From contig BCHX01000007.1 of NCBI GenBank assembly GCA_001599755.1, positions 2,356,001 to 2,420,000 on the forward strand: a DNA stretch of 64,000 bases, in the 5' to 3' direction. Position 1 is the stretch's first letter. Every line of letters starts with the position of its first letter. Position numbers and translations under genes: made by a program. Shown here in pieces: positions 13,348 to 25,140 of the stretch. The notes under the pieces are model-generated. The model had not been told where the DNA came from. It made no database searches and saw only the letters and a list, made by a program, of their open reading frames with translations. Source of the DNA: Gliomastix tumulicola. Taxonomy: Eukaryota; Ascomycota; Sordariomycetes; Hypocreales; Bionectriaceae.

Positions 13348-13849
13348 GAGTAGGTCTAATTAGATAATATAAAATATCTATTCACATAATAGTGGCACGT
13401 GTAAAGCGCTAGGCAGGGGGGCTCTTAGTACCTCTCTATACCTCTAGGCCTCAGCTAATTAGACTGCCTGGCCTGGCCTCTTCCAGCGGCCTCTACCTTC
13501 ACCCAGGCTGCCTTAATCCGGCTGCCTTAATCAGCGTGGCCTCAATTGAGGCAGGCAGCCTCTATTACCTCTGCCTCTGCAAGGTCCTCTGTAAGGTCTG
13601 CCTCTGCAAGGTTGGCCTCTGTAAGGTCGGGCTATTGTTGTAAGGTAAGACGGCTGCCGTAACGCTATTTTACAGAGGCCCAGCCACTGTAATTATAAGG
13701 GCCTAAGCGCTATAGGGCCGGGCTGGGCTATTTCCAGTGCCTTGGCCTATAGAATAATGGGTCTGCGGTATGAGGCGCTATAACGCTAGTGGCTTGCACA
13801 GGCTATATTATGCGATTAGACATTTTATATTATGTGATTAGACCTACTT
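13348..13849. mobile_element. Non-autonomous TIR element, family B copy 1
   Basis: This 502 bp element starts GAGTAGGTCTAAT and ends ATTAGACCTACTT. It is flanked by near-identical 8-mers (AAATTAAA and AAATAAAA, one mismatch). The empty site in unit 1 is at about 10,557-10,590. It is the least mutated repeat in the isochore: it keeps CTTCCAGCGGCCTC, many CpG, and TTAATCCGG. Its core (GGAAATAGCCC, GCGCTATAGGGCC and GCAAGGTC units) is shared, inverted, with family A, so the two families are related. Confidence 0.88.
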
Positions 13850-14694
13850 AAATAAAAATAAAAATAACTATATTTAAGGTTTTAAATATAATATATTATT
13901 ACTTAGAAGTTTTTAATAAAAATAAAAATATTCTTAATAATAATAGGGGTAATAATAATAATAATTAAAGATAAATAAATAAAAGTTTAAATAAAATATT
14001 AGGAATTTAAAGTAAAAGTAATAATACTAATAATTAAAAATAAATAAATAAAAGCTTAGAAAGAATATTATAAATTTAAAGTAATATAATAATATTTATT
14101 AAATCTTAAGATTAAAGTAGAGAAAATAAAAATAATAAAATTATTTAAGTTAATAAAAGATTATTAAGAATATATTTAATTTTTACTATATTTTACTATT
14201 AAAAATAAAATAAAGCTATAATTAAAGGTATTTTTAGCTTAAACCTAGGGTATAATAGGTAATTAATAGGAAATAGGTAAATTCTTATTAAAAGAGAAGA
14301 GAATATATTAAGAATTAATAATAGATTAAATATAATTAATAAAGGTAATAGTAGAAGTAAAAATACTAAAGGTAGTTTAAGGTAAAGAAAAAGTTAATAA
14401 AGAAGTTATATAAGGTTAAAGATATATAATAATATTACTAGAAATTATTAACTTAAGAAGTTATAAAATTTATATTAATATTATAAATTTTTTTTTTAAA
14501 AATACTTAAAATATATTAAATTTATAAGATATTTAATAATAACTTAAAGTAAATATAATATATTTAAATTAATTAAAATAAAAATATTCTTAACTTATAT
14601 TATAATATAATATTATAATTTAATAATATATTTAATATAATTAATTAATTATACTTTTTAATAATAATTTAAAATTTATATAATAATAATATTT

Positions 14695-15179
14695 AAGTTA
14701 ATTTAATTATATATTATAAAACTTCTATTTATATATTAATAGCATGTGTGGGTGCTAGGTATTAAACTAACTTATACTATAGCTCTATTATTCTATGGGC
14801 CTAGAGCGCTGGAAATAGCCTAGCCCGGCCCTATAGCGCTGAGGCCCCTATAACTATAGTAGTCGGGCCTCTGTAAAATATCATTATAGTAGCCACCTCG
14901 CCTTATAATAGCCCGACCTTGCAGAGGTAGACCTTGTAGAGGCAGGCTTAATAGAGGTAGGCTTCATAGAGGCTGCCTACCTTAATTAATATAGCCTTAA
15001 TTAAGTGCCTTAATTAACCGCCTTAATTAAGGCAGGCAGCCTAGGCTTACAGGGGCTAGGCAGTCTAATTAGTTGAAAATTAAAGGTATAGTAATATACT
15101 AATTTCTCTCTCTACTAGCGCTTTATATGTGCCATTAATATATAAATAGAAGTTTTATAATATATAATTAAATTAACTC
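14695..15179. mobile_element. Non-autonomous TIR element, family A copy 3
   Basis: This 485 bp element starts AAGTTAATTTAAT and ends ATTAAATTAACTC. It is flanked by identical 8-mers TAATATTT (14,687-14,694 and 15,180-15,187). The empty site is visible in unit 1 at about 11,930. It has no coding capacity. The interior keeps GGCCCTATAGCGCTGAGGCC and TTAACCGCCTTAATTAAGG. Confidence 0.9.
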
Positions 15180-16303
15180 TAATATTTATATATTAAAGAG
15201 TAAATTAATAATAATAATATTTATTATTAAAATAATTTAATAAATTTTAAAGAAGTATTAATAAATTATTAAAGAAAAATAAGAAATTAAAAAAATTAAA
15301 AAAATTAAATTTATTTTTATAAATATTAACTTCTAGTAGACCTATAAAAAATTATATAATATAATTATTATTTTTTTAATTTTTTTATTAATAATTAATA
15401 AGTAATTTTTATTTATAATATTATACTTTTAATAATTAATAAAGTTACTTATAATATTATTAAAAAAAATAATAAAATATAAAAAAATAATTAAAAAAAT
15501 ATATATTAAAAATTAAATTAATAAATAAAAAATTTAATATAAAATATAAAAAAAATTAAATATTAATTTTTAAAAAATTATAAATAATAAATATAAATAA
15601 AAAAATAATTATAATTAAAAATTAATAAAAAAAATAAAAATAAAAAATAAATATTAATATAATAAAATTTTTAAAAATAAAAATATATTTTTAAATAAAT
15701 ACTTTATAAATATAATATAAAGTTATAAATATTTTATTAATTTTCCCCTTTAAATTAATAATATAAAATTATTTATTCTTTTAATTATTATTATATATAA
15801 ATATAATAAGAAATAATAAAAAGAGAGAATAATAAAAGATTATTAGGAAAAGAAATATATTATATAAAATAAATATAATAAAGTATAAAAAATAATAAAA
15901 AATAATATAATATTAAAATATAAAAATTAATAATTAAAATTATTTTATAAAGAAATAATAATAAAATTAAAGCTAAATAATAAAAACTACTTACTAAAGA
16001 GAGGTATTTTAAAAGAGATTAAGATAAAAATAATATTATATTAAATTTAAGAAGTTTTAATATTATTACTTATTATTATTAAATATTTATTTATAAAAGG
16101 TAATACTTTATTATTCTAGCTTAAGAAGAGATAGTAAATAATATAATAATTAAACCCTCCCCTACTAAGAGATTACTCTATAAATATATAATATAAGCTA
16201 CTTTTATATTAAGACCCTTAATAGATAGGGTCTAAATAATAGTGTGTAAAGGTCTTAATTTTCTTTTACCTTAAGGCTTAACTAAGCTAGCTAATATAGT
16301 CTA

Positions 16304-16350
16304 GGTTATAGGACCTAGGTTATAGGACCTAGGTTATAGGCTGGGTTATA
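16304..16350. repeat. 14-bp tandem repeat (GGTTATAGGACCTA)
   Basis: There are about three consecutive 14-bp units GGTTATAGGACCTA, the last diverging to GGTTATAGGCTG. They are followed by an unusually unmutated stretch with GACGTCCACGCC at about 16,352-16,364. It lies just beyond the second duplication unit, perhaps within an LTR. Confidence 0.6.
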
Positions 16351-16375
16351 AGACGTCCACGCCTAGTCCTCCTCT

Positions 16376-18165
16376 ACTACCTTATGATAGCCTTTATACT
16401 TAAATATAATAAAATTTATATTAAATAATATAATATATTTAAGTACTTTAAAAAGCTTAATAAAAATACTTATAGAATTTAATTTAAAAATACTAGCTAT
16501 TATTATAAATTTATATTTAAAGTATTAAACTTTATAAAAAATAATTAAAAAATTAAGAAATTATAAGACTTATAAAATATTATTAATTAATCTTTATAAT
16601 AAGTAGATTTTATAATTATATAAATAATATTATAATAAAGAATAAAACTTTAATAAATTTTATATAAAATATTAAATAATATTTAATATTAAGAATTTAT
16701 TTTTAAAGAGATTATTTAAAAAATTTATTTATAAAAAAGTTTATTAATTTATATTAAATATAAAATATATTATTATTAAATAATATATATTAACTTTAAT
16801 TACTTTAATTAATTAAAATCTATAATATTTTTAATATAAAGTACTTTAAACTATTTATAGGAGAAAACTCTATAAAATTAATTAATTACTTCTTCTTAAA
16901 AGAAAAATATATAAAATTAATAATATTTTATTTTATTAAAGCTTAAAATTATAAAGAAAATATTTAATAAAATAAAAAAAATATTTTAATAAAAACTCTT
17001 AAGTTATAAAATATAATTTTATTAATAATATATTAATATAAAAATATAAAAATAATTTTTAATTTTAAAAAATAATAATAATTTTATAAATTAATTAAAT
17101 TATTTTTATAAAATCCCTTTAAAATTTTATTCTTTATTAATTATTATATATACTATTAAAAGTATTTAATATTATAATTTAAGTTTTTTAAATAAATAAA
17201 AAAAAACTCTTTATTTTTAATTATTTAAATTAAAGTAATTAAACTTTTATTAAATATATTATTTAATAATAATTAAATTTATATTAATATTAAAATTATA
17301 ATAAATAAAATTTCTAAAGAAGTTAATTAAGTAATCTCTAATAATAAGAGGGTATAAAATTTAAATCTTCTTTTATATATTAAAATATTAAATTAAAATT
17401 TAAAAGTAAATCTTTTAATAAACTTATAAAAATTAATTAAATTAAATAAACTTAAAATTAAAAAGAAATTATTAAAGCTTAATAATAAAAGAATTATAAT
17501 AAGAAATTAAATAATTTTAACTTATAATAACCCTCTTATTTTTATTTTCTATAAATTTAAATATTTTATATTATTAGAAGATAATAAAATATAAGGAAAA
17601 CTATAAAATATATTTATATTAAATACTATTAATATTAAAAATATTAAATTTAGAAATTTAATTTTAATAATTAAAAAAATTATTAAGAGGGTTATATTAT
17701 TTAAAGACCTCTAATAAGAAAAGCTTAGTAAATATAAAGAGACTAAGGTAAATAAAGTATAATTTATCCTTAGCTATAAACTTTAAATAATAAAATATTT
17801 TATTATAATACTTTTAGAGAGAGAGCTTTATAAATTTAATTTTTTAAAAACTATATTTTTAAATAATAGTAAATATTAAATTTTAAAAGAGTAAAAAGGT
17901 AATATCCTCTTAGTATATATTATAGTAATTCTTATATATATTATATAAGAGATCTAGAGTAATATAATAAAAAGAGTATATAATATAAGAGTTTTAATAT
18001 AATTATATATCTATTAAGTAAAAATATAAGGTATTTAAAAAATTATATTTATTTTTAATTTAAGAGGTATTAAATAAATAGTTTTATAGGAAAAATAAGT
18101 AAATATAATAGTATTTATAGGATTTTAATTATTAAGATTAAAGTTATATAAAGGAGTAATAAATA
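16376..18165. other. RIP-mutated DNA, unidentified
   Basis: This is strongly AT-rich sequence. Around 17,690-18,160 one plus-strand frame reads with only RIP-type stops, for example RVILFKDL, then KLSKYKETKVNKV, then LERELYKFNFLK. This suggests a dead protein-coding segment. I do not recognise the family. Confidence 0.35.
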
Positions 18166-18622
18166 GAGTTAATTTAATTATATATTAGTAGCACATGCAA
18201 GGTGCTAGTAAGGGGGTCTCTTAGTACCTTATAATACTTATAATTTTTAACTAATTAAATTACTTAGCCCTTATAAGCCTAGTCTTAATTAAGGCTATAT
18301 TAATTACAGCTGTATTTATTAAAGCTATAATAATTAAGGCTACCTCTATTAGGTCTACCTCTATTAAGTACCTCTATTAAGTTAAGCTGCTATAAGGCTA
18401 GGCTATTATAAGGAACACTTAGTCCAAGGGTTAGGTATTTTTTAGAGGCTAGGGCCCTATAATTATAGTAGCTTTAGGCGCTAAAGCAGTGAGCTATACT
18501 ATTTCTAGCGCTTTAGACCTATAGAATAATAGGTCTATAGTATAAGTGAGTATAACACTAAGCGCCCGCATATGCCACTAATATATAAATAGAAGTTCTA
18601 TAATATATAATTAAATTAACTT
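18166..18622. mobile_element. Non-autonomous TIR element, family A copy 4 (inverted)
   Basis: This 457 bp element starts GAGTTAATTTAATTATATATTAG and ends ATTAACTT. It is flanked by identical 8-mers AATAAATA (18,158-18,165 and 18,623-18,630). Its core runs opposite to the other family A copies. The left terminus lacks about 22 bp present in the others, between two ATATATTA-like stretches. Confidence 0.88.
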
Positions 18623-19990
18623 AATAAATAAATTATTAGAATTTATATTAAAGGGAATAATAATAATAATAATATTTTAAATTATATATAAATTATAAAA
18701 TAATCCTAAAAGAATAATAAAATCTAAAGAAATCTAGGAAGATTTACTATTTATTAAGAAGTTATATTTATATTATTATTAATAACTTTATTAAAAGTAA
18801 TATAAAATTTACCTTATTAATATTCTTATTCTATATAATTAAATTAAAATAAGAGGGATTATAAGGTAAAGCTATAAAAATTATAATACCTAGAGTAAAA
18901 AGACTTAAAGAAGTAAATACTCTTTAAAAAATACTTAAATTAAATAATTAAAGAAAAGCTATTTATTCTTTAAAGAAGGTAAAATTAGCTAGAGTAAGAA
19001 TAAAAGTAAAAGTAATAAAAAACTATATAATAAAAGTAGAAATAAAAGTTTAATAAAAACTTAAAATAATAATTATTAAAATAATATAAAATAAATTTAA
19101 TTAAATTATTAAAGTAATTTAAATTTATTACTTTAAAGATATACTAGACTTTTATTAAAAACTTATAATAAAATATAAAATAAAGTTTAATATTAAAGTT
19201 TAAGTATTTAAAACCTCTATTTAAAGATATTTATATTAAAAATTCTTAAAAAATATAATTAAAGTAATTATAATAAGAATAAAGAGAGTAACTAATACTA
19301 TAAAAATAAAAGTAAAGATAATAATTAATTATAAAATATTAATAATTAAATAACTAAAGTAAGTTAATATAAGTAATATATAAGAAATACTTAATAAAAG
19401 GGCTTTAATAAAAGAATATTAATATAGTATAATATATATAATAATAAGTATATTTAATAAGGAAGTAATAAACCTTAAAGAGGTAAAAAGAAAAACTATT
19501 TAAATAATTAATAATATATAAAATAAGGAAATTAATAAAATTATATTAATAAAAAAAATAAATATAAAGATTTAAAATCTTATTAATTAATTAATCTTAA
19601 AGAAGTATTTAAAAAATATATATTTTATAGTTAATATTTTAAATTAAAATATATAAATAAATAACTATTATTATTATTATTATACTTTAGGAATACTATT
19701 TACTTATTTAAGCTCTTATTAAGCTAATATATTAAGTAGAAAACCTTTTTATATATAAGAGAAAAACCCTATTACTATTTTATATTAGAGCTATAGCTCT
19801 CTTTATATAATTTTATTATATATATTACTAGCTTTTTACCTACTAGCTAGTATTTAAAGAAGGTATATATACTAAAAGATTTAGTATTAAATACCTTAAT
19901 TTTAGTTCTAGCTCTCCTTATTACTAATATAAGGTCTACCTAGCCTTCTTACTTAAATATTCTAATTAATATAACTCCTCTATACTTATA
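18623..19990. other. RIP-mutated DNA, unidentified
   Basis: AT-rich sequence with no recognisable gene. From about 19,780 to 19,990 it is somewhat less mutated (CTCTTTATATAA, CTAGCTCTCCTTATTAC) but has no feature I can name. Confidence 0.4.
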
Positions 19991-20512
19991 GAGTAGGTCT
20001 AATTATATAATATAAAAAGTCTAATTACATAATATAGCCTATATAAGCTACTAGCATTATAGCACCTTATACTATAGACCTATTATTCTATAAGCTAAGG
20101 CGCTGGAAATAACCTAGCCTAGCCCTATAGCACCTAGGCCCCTATAATTATAGTGGCTAGGCCTCTATAAAACAGCATTATAGTAGCCACCTTACCTTAT
20201 AATAATAGCCTAACCTTATAAAGGCTAACCTTATAGAGGTAGACTAAAGGTAATAGAGGCTACCTACCTTAATTAAGGCTATACTAATTAAGGCAGCTAG
20301 ATTAAGGCAGCTAGATTAAGGTAGCTAGATTAAGGTAGCTAGATTAAGGCAGCCTAGGTGAAAGTAGAGGCCGCTAGAAGAGGTAGGGCTTAGTAGTCTA
20401 ATTAGCTGAGGCCTAGAGGTATAGAGAGGTACTAAGAGCTCCCCTGCCTAGCGCTTTATATATACTACTATTATGTGAATAGATATTTTATATTATATGA
20501 TTAAACCTACTC
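19991..20512. mobile_element. Non-autonomous TIR element, family B copy 2
   Basis: This 522 bp element starts GAGTAGGTCTAATTATATAAT and ends ATTAAACCTACTC. It is flanked by identical 8-mers TACTTATA (19,983-19,990 and 20,513-20,520). The interior has GGCGCTGGAAATA, the shared family A/B core, and several GCTAGATTAAGG-type 12-13 bp tandem units (about 20,293-20,352). Confidence 0.9.
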
Positions 20513-21158
20513 TACTTATAATCTAGGTGACCTTTAACCTATTTCTAGGTTAATATTATCCTAGGCTCTACTTATACTTATATTAACTTTATTATTTTTA
20601 GTACTTTATTTTCTTAAGGTGTTAATTTTTTTAATTTTTATTTAGTCTTCTTATTATCTTTATTACTAATTTAAGGTTCTCCTAAGCTAGCTATATAAAC
20701 CTCACTTACCCTAAATCTTTTTCATTTTTTCTCTTCTTTTCTTTCCTAGGTCCCTATCTATCTCTATAGGTAAGTCCCCTTCCTAGTCTTAAATAAATAA
20801 CTATATTAAAAGTAACTAAAAAATATAAATAATATTTACCCCCTTATAATAATAAAACTTCTAAGTATATATCTTTTATTTAAAGGCTTAAAGGTTATTA
20901 TAATAATTTAATACTTATAAAGTTAAGTAAATAATATATTAAATATTTATTTATTAATAAATAAATAAATAATTAAAAATTATTTTTAAATTTTATTTAA
21001 AAAATTAATATTTAATTAAAAAAAGAGAAGAAGAGGTAATTTACTTAAATTAAAAGAATTTTTTAATATACTTTTAAAAAAAATTAAAAAGTAAAAGTAA
21101 AAACTTTAGTTAATTTATCTATAAAATAACTATACTTTTATAAAGGGAATTATAATAT

Positions 21159-21737
21159 AAGCCTCACCTATTAAGCCACTAGAATCTACTAGACACCTAT
21201 AAAATACTTTATATTTTAAGTAAAGTACCTTGCCCTAAGTATTTCTACTTATATTAAATATCCTAAGTTATAACTTCTAGTAATACTACCTCTATTTAGT
21301 CTATAAGGGCTCTTTTAATTAGATCTATGAGGGCTACTTTAATTAATTAAGATACTTTAATTAGGCTTCTTTAGTTAGGTCTATAAGGGGTCTGCAAGAG
21401 GTCTGTGAGGGGTCTATAAGAGGTCTGCGAGAGGTCTATTGGCTGGGCTATTACGATTAGGTCTACGAGGGGTCTATCAACCGGGCTGCTTCAATCGGGC
21501 TGCTTCAATCGGGCTGCTTCAATCGGGCTGCTTCAATCGGGCTACTTTAATTAGCTGCTTTAATTAGGTCTATAATCACTCTGCCTTCAAGGGCGTTGGA
21601 AGGCCGGGCTACTATTAGAAGGCCGGGCTGCGTGAGAGGGCTGGTACTTGGGGAGAGGTACCGCGCTAGGTATAATTAGGTTTTGTGGGGCATTTTGTGG
21701 GTATTTAGTAGAAGTCAGTGGTTAAATAGGCAAGGCT
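21159..21737. mobile_element. Third TIR-like element, family C
   Basis: The left end (AAGCCTCACCTATTAAGCCACT) and the reverse complement of the right end (AGCCTTGCCTATTTAACCACT) match over about 50 bp with small gaps, giving terminal inverted repeats. The interior is rich in TCTRYRAGRGGTC units and in the 14-bp repeat at 21,482. The right half retains CpG and CpA. Exact ends and target duplication are not resolved. There is no coding capacity. Confidence 0.6.
21482..21551. repeat. 14-bp tandem repeat (CGGGCTGCTTCAAT) x5
   Basis: There are four identical consecutive units of CGGGCTGCTTCAAT followed by a fifth with C-to-T and G-to-A changes (CGGGCTACTTTAAT) and then a partial unit. It sits inside the family C element. 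The identical, unmutated units in RIP surroundings point to recent expansion or escape from RIP. Confidence 0.85.
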
Positions 21738-22399
21738 ATAATATATATAGTTTAAAGAGGAAGCTATATAATTAAAAAATTAATTAATAAAATATAAAGA
21801 AAATATAGGGAAAAATATTATATTATTAAAATTATAAATATAAAAATAAGAAAATTAATATAAATTCTCCTTAAGAGTTTATATATAGAGGTATATTATA
21901 TATTAATAATAAATAATAGAATAACTAGGGAAAAATTAACTAATAAATACTTAAGGGGAAGTAAAGAGTTTTATAGAATTTATTAATTTATAATAAATAT
22001 AATATAATAAATACTTATATATATTATAATATTAAAATCTAATAATTTAATAATATTATTAAAATTAAAATTAAAATTATTATTTTTAATATTAAATATA
22101 ATAAAAAATTATAAAAAAAAAATAAAAAAAATAAAAAAAATAAAAAAATAAGAAATTTAAAATATAAAATAAAATAAAAATTAAGAAATTTATATAAAAT
22201 AATAAAAAATAATAATATAAGTAAAATTTTAAATAAAAATATATAATTATAAAATTATATAAATAAATAAATAATAAAACTTTAAAATAAAAAAAAATCC
22301 TAAATAAACCTAAATATAAAGTATATTAATAAATAAGGGATAATTTATTATATATAAATTAAAAGACCTTATTAAATTAATAAAATTATAAAATAAAAA

Positions 22400-22919
22400 G
22401 AGTAAGTTTAATTATATAATATAAAATATTTAATTATATAATATAGCTTATATAAGCCACTAGTATTATAGCGCCTTATACTATAGACCTATTATTCTAT
22501 AGGCTAAGGCGCTAGAAATAGCTCAGCCTAGCTCTATAGCGCCTAAGCCCCTATAATTATAGTAGCTAGGCCTCTATAAAATAGTATTATAGTAGCCGCC
22601 TTGCCTTATAATAATAGCTTAACCTTATAGAGGTTAACCTTATAGAGGCTAACCTTATAGAGGTAGACTTTATAGAGGTAGACCTTATAGAGGTAGAGGT
22701 AATAGAGGCTGCTTGCCTTAATTAAGGCTATACTAATTAAGGTAGCTAGATTAAGGTAGCCTAAGTGAAGGTAGAGGCTACTAGAAGAGGTAGAGCTTAG
22801 CAGTCTAATTAACTAGGGCTTAGAGGTATAAAGAGATACTAAGAGCTCCTCTGCTTAGTACTTTATATATACTATTATTATATAAATAGATATTTTATAT
22901 TATATAATTAGACTTACTT
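22400..22919. mobile_element. Non-autonomous TIR element, family B copy 3
   Basis: This 520 bp element starts GAGTAAGTTTAATTATATAAT and ends ATTAGACTTACTT. It is flanked by identical 8-mers AATAAAAA (22,392-22,399 and 22,920-22,927). It is more RIP-mutated than copies 1 and 2 but shares their core and a run of CTTATAGAGGTAGAC-type 15-bp units. Confidence 0.88.
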
Positions 22920-23149
22920 AATAAAAAATACTAAACTTAAGAAAGCTTAATAAATCCCTAGGTATAAAAGAAGCTTAAAAGGAGAATTAATTTAAGGGAG
23001 ATAATAATAAATATTATAATATATAATAACTCTACCTTTATAAAGTATATTTATAGTATAATTTACTTTTATATAAAACCTTTAATAAATATATTATATT
23101 ATAAATTAATATATAGCTACTTAAAGATTAACTAAGCTTAATATATATA

Positions 23150-23500
23150 CTTTACTCTTTTCTTTTAATTAAAAGCTAATTATTTTATCTCCTTATAATT
23201 AAATATATAGAGTAATTATAGAAATTTAATATAAATTACTATATTTACTTAATAATAACTATAGCTACTACTTATAATTATATATATATATTATAATTAT
23301 TAATTAACTAGTATATATATAATCTTTAACTATTAATAATATTATTTACTATAATACTTTACTTATTTATTAATACTTAAGTTTTACACTTAAATTATAA
23401 TTATTATTATTTAATATAAATACTTTACTAGTTTTATAAATAAGCTTTACTTATTTAAAACTCTACTTTTATATTAATTACTTTATAGTATTTAAAACTT
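23150..23500 (+). repeat. Decayed third copy of the LTR-like repeat
   Basis: This is recognisably related to 5000-5425 in the same orientation. Shared landmarks are CTCTTTTCTTTTAATT, the TAATATTATTTACTATAATACTT region, and a CTTTACTTATTTAAAACTCTAC stretch near 23,448. It is heavily mutated with small gaps. Confidence 0.5.
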
Positions 23501-24301
23501 ATTTATTATATTTATATTTAATTAAATTTAGTTATTTACTTATAAATATATTTATATTAATATTCTTTTATATTTTAAATATATTTTTATTAATTTTATT
23601 TATATTTTTTATATTTAATTATATTTAATTATATTTAATTTAAGCTTAATAGAAGTAATATATACTTAACTTAAAACTATATTAGCTATTATGTACCTTT
23701 ACTAGCTTATAGATTTTATCCCCTTTTTATAGCTAATATAATATTAGTTTTAAAGCTTATTAGCTTTATAAAAGCTATATTTAATATTATTTTTAATTTT
23801 AAAGATAATTATATAATAATATAGTTATTTATAAAGTTTTCTAGAATATATAATTTAAGGTTAATTTATATAATATAATATAATAAAGGAAAGTATATAT
23901 TATATTTATAAGGTACTTAAAATAAAATAAAAAATTAATAGTAAAATAAAATAAAGGAGATATTTATAAAGATAATAATAATTTAATAAATTAAAATACT
24001 TAATAACTACTTTAAAGAGAGAAAATATATTAAATTAAATATATAAGGAAATACTAAGTAATATAATATAAAGTAAATATAAAAATAAATAAATTTTTAA
24101 TTTTAATTTTAAATAATATTTACCTTAAGAATATTAAATTAAAAAAAAACTATTAAAATAATTCTTATAATAGCTATAATAAAAAACTAATTTTTATTTA
24201 TTAATCTATTAGTATTATTAAAAACTATATAATATATATTTAATAAAAGTATATAAAGAGTATTTATAGTAAAGGTAATAAAGTAAAAATAATATATAAT
24301 A

Positions 24302-24370
24302 AATAATATAATAAATAATATAATAAATAATATAATAAATAATATAATAAATAATATAATAAATAATATA
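24302..24370. repeat. 12-bp AT tandem repeat
   Basis: About five to six units of AATAATATAATA repeat head to tail in otherwise unassigned AT-rich DNA. Confidence 0.8.
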
Positions 24371-25140
24371 TTATTATTTAATAATTAAATTCTTTTTTAA
24401 AAAAAATATAACTTAAATTATTAAAATTATTAAGTATAAACTATAATAAAATAAGAGATTATAATATTTCTATAATTTATATAATAAATTAGTAAAAAAA
24501 TTTTTTAATATACTTTTACTTAAGAATTAATTCTTTTATTTTATTTTAATATTATTTAATTATTATATTTTAAATAGAAAAGTAGTATATAAAATCTTAA
24601 TATATTATAGTAAAAATAATATTAAAATAATTCTTTAAGTATAAAAAATAATTAATTAAAATACACTTAAAAAATAAAAAATAAAGACCTTATAAAGAGG
24701 TAAATATAATAAATAAATTAATATTAAAAATAAACCTTAATATTACTTAAAGATATTAATAAAATATAAAAAATAAAAAATAAAAATATAATAAAAGTTT
24801 ATTAATAATAATATAATAATTCTAAATTAAATTATTAAATTAAAAATAATTAATATATTAAAATAAAAAATAATATAAAGAGATTATTAAAATAAATATA
24901 ATTATAAAAATAAATATAAAAGAATTATAAAAATATAAATAAATAAAAAACTTTACTTAATTAATTAATTATTATTCTCTTAAAGAAGCTTAAAGCTAAA
25001 GTTTAATACTTTTAATTAATAATAATTTTTTATAATATTTCTTTAAATAGTAAAGTTAAAATTAATAGCCTTTTAAATATATATATATACTTAGTTAGTA
25101 TTTACTTATTAAAAGTATATATATTAAGTATATTAAGTAG

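Larger units (their letters stand above)
13055..16230 (+). repeat. Tandem duplication unit 2 (retroelement 3' region)
   Basis: This is the second copy of the 10,285-12,956 segment, extended by inserted elements at 13,348 and 14,695. The corresponding positions in unit 1 are empty. It ends with the same TACTAAGAGATTACTC block and continues into RIP-poor sequence after 16,230. Mutations differ between units, so RIP acted on both after or during duplication. Confidence 0.75.
1..25140. other. AT-rich, RIP-mutated repeat isochore
   Basis: The whole stretch is extremely AT-rich and contains no intact open reading frame of note. Remaining C is almost always followed by T or C and remaining G is almost always preceded by A or G, so CpA, its complement TpG, and CpG are nearly absent while TpA is in excess. 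This is the footprint of repeat-induced point mutation, known from ascomycetes. Recognisable contents are dead retrotransposon coding sequence, LTR-like repeats, short inverted-repeat elements and simple tandem repeats, listed separately. The change to ordinary base composition is abrupt, near 25,140. Parts not itemised below (for example 6.6-9.1 kb) are RIP-mutated DNA that I could not assign, probably the rest of the same retroelements. Confidence 0.93.
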
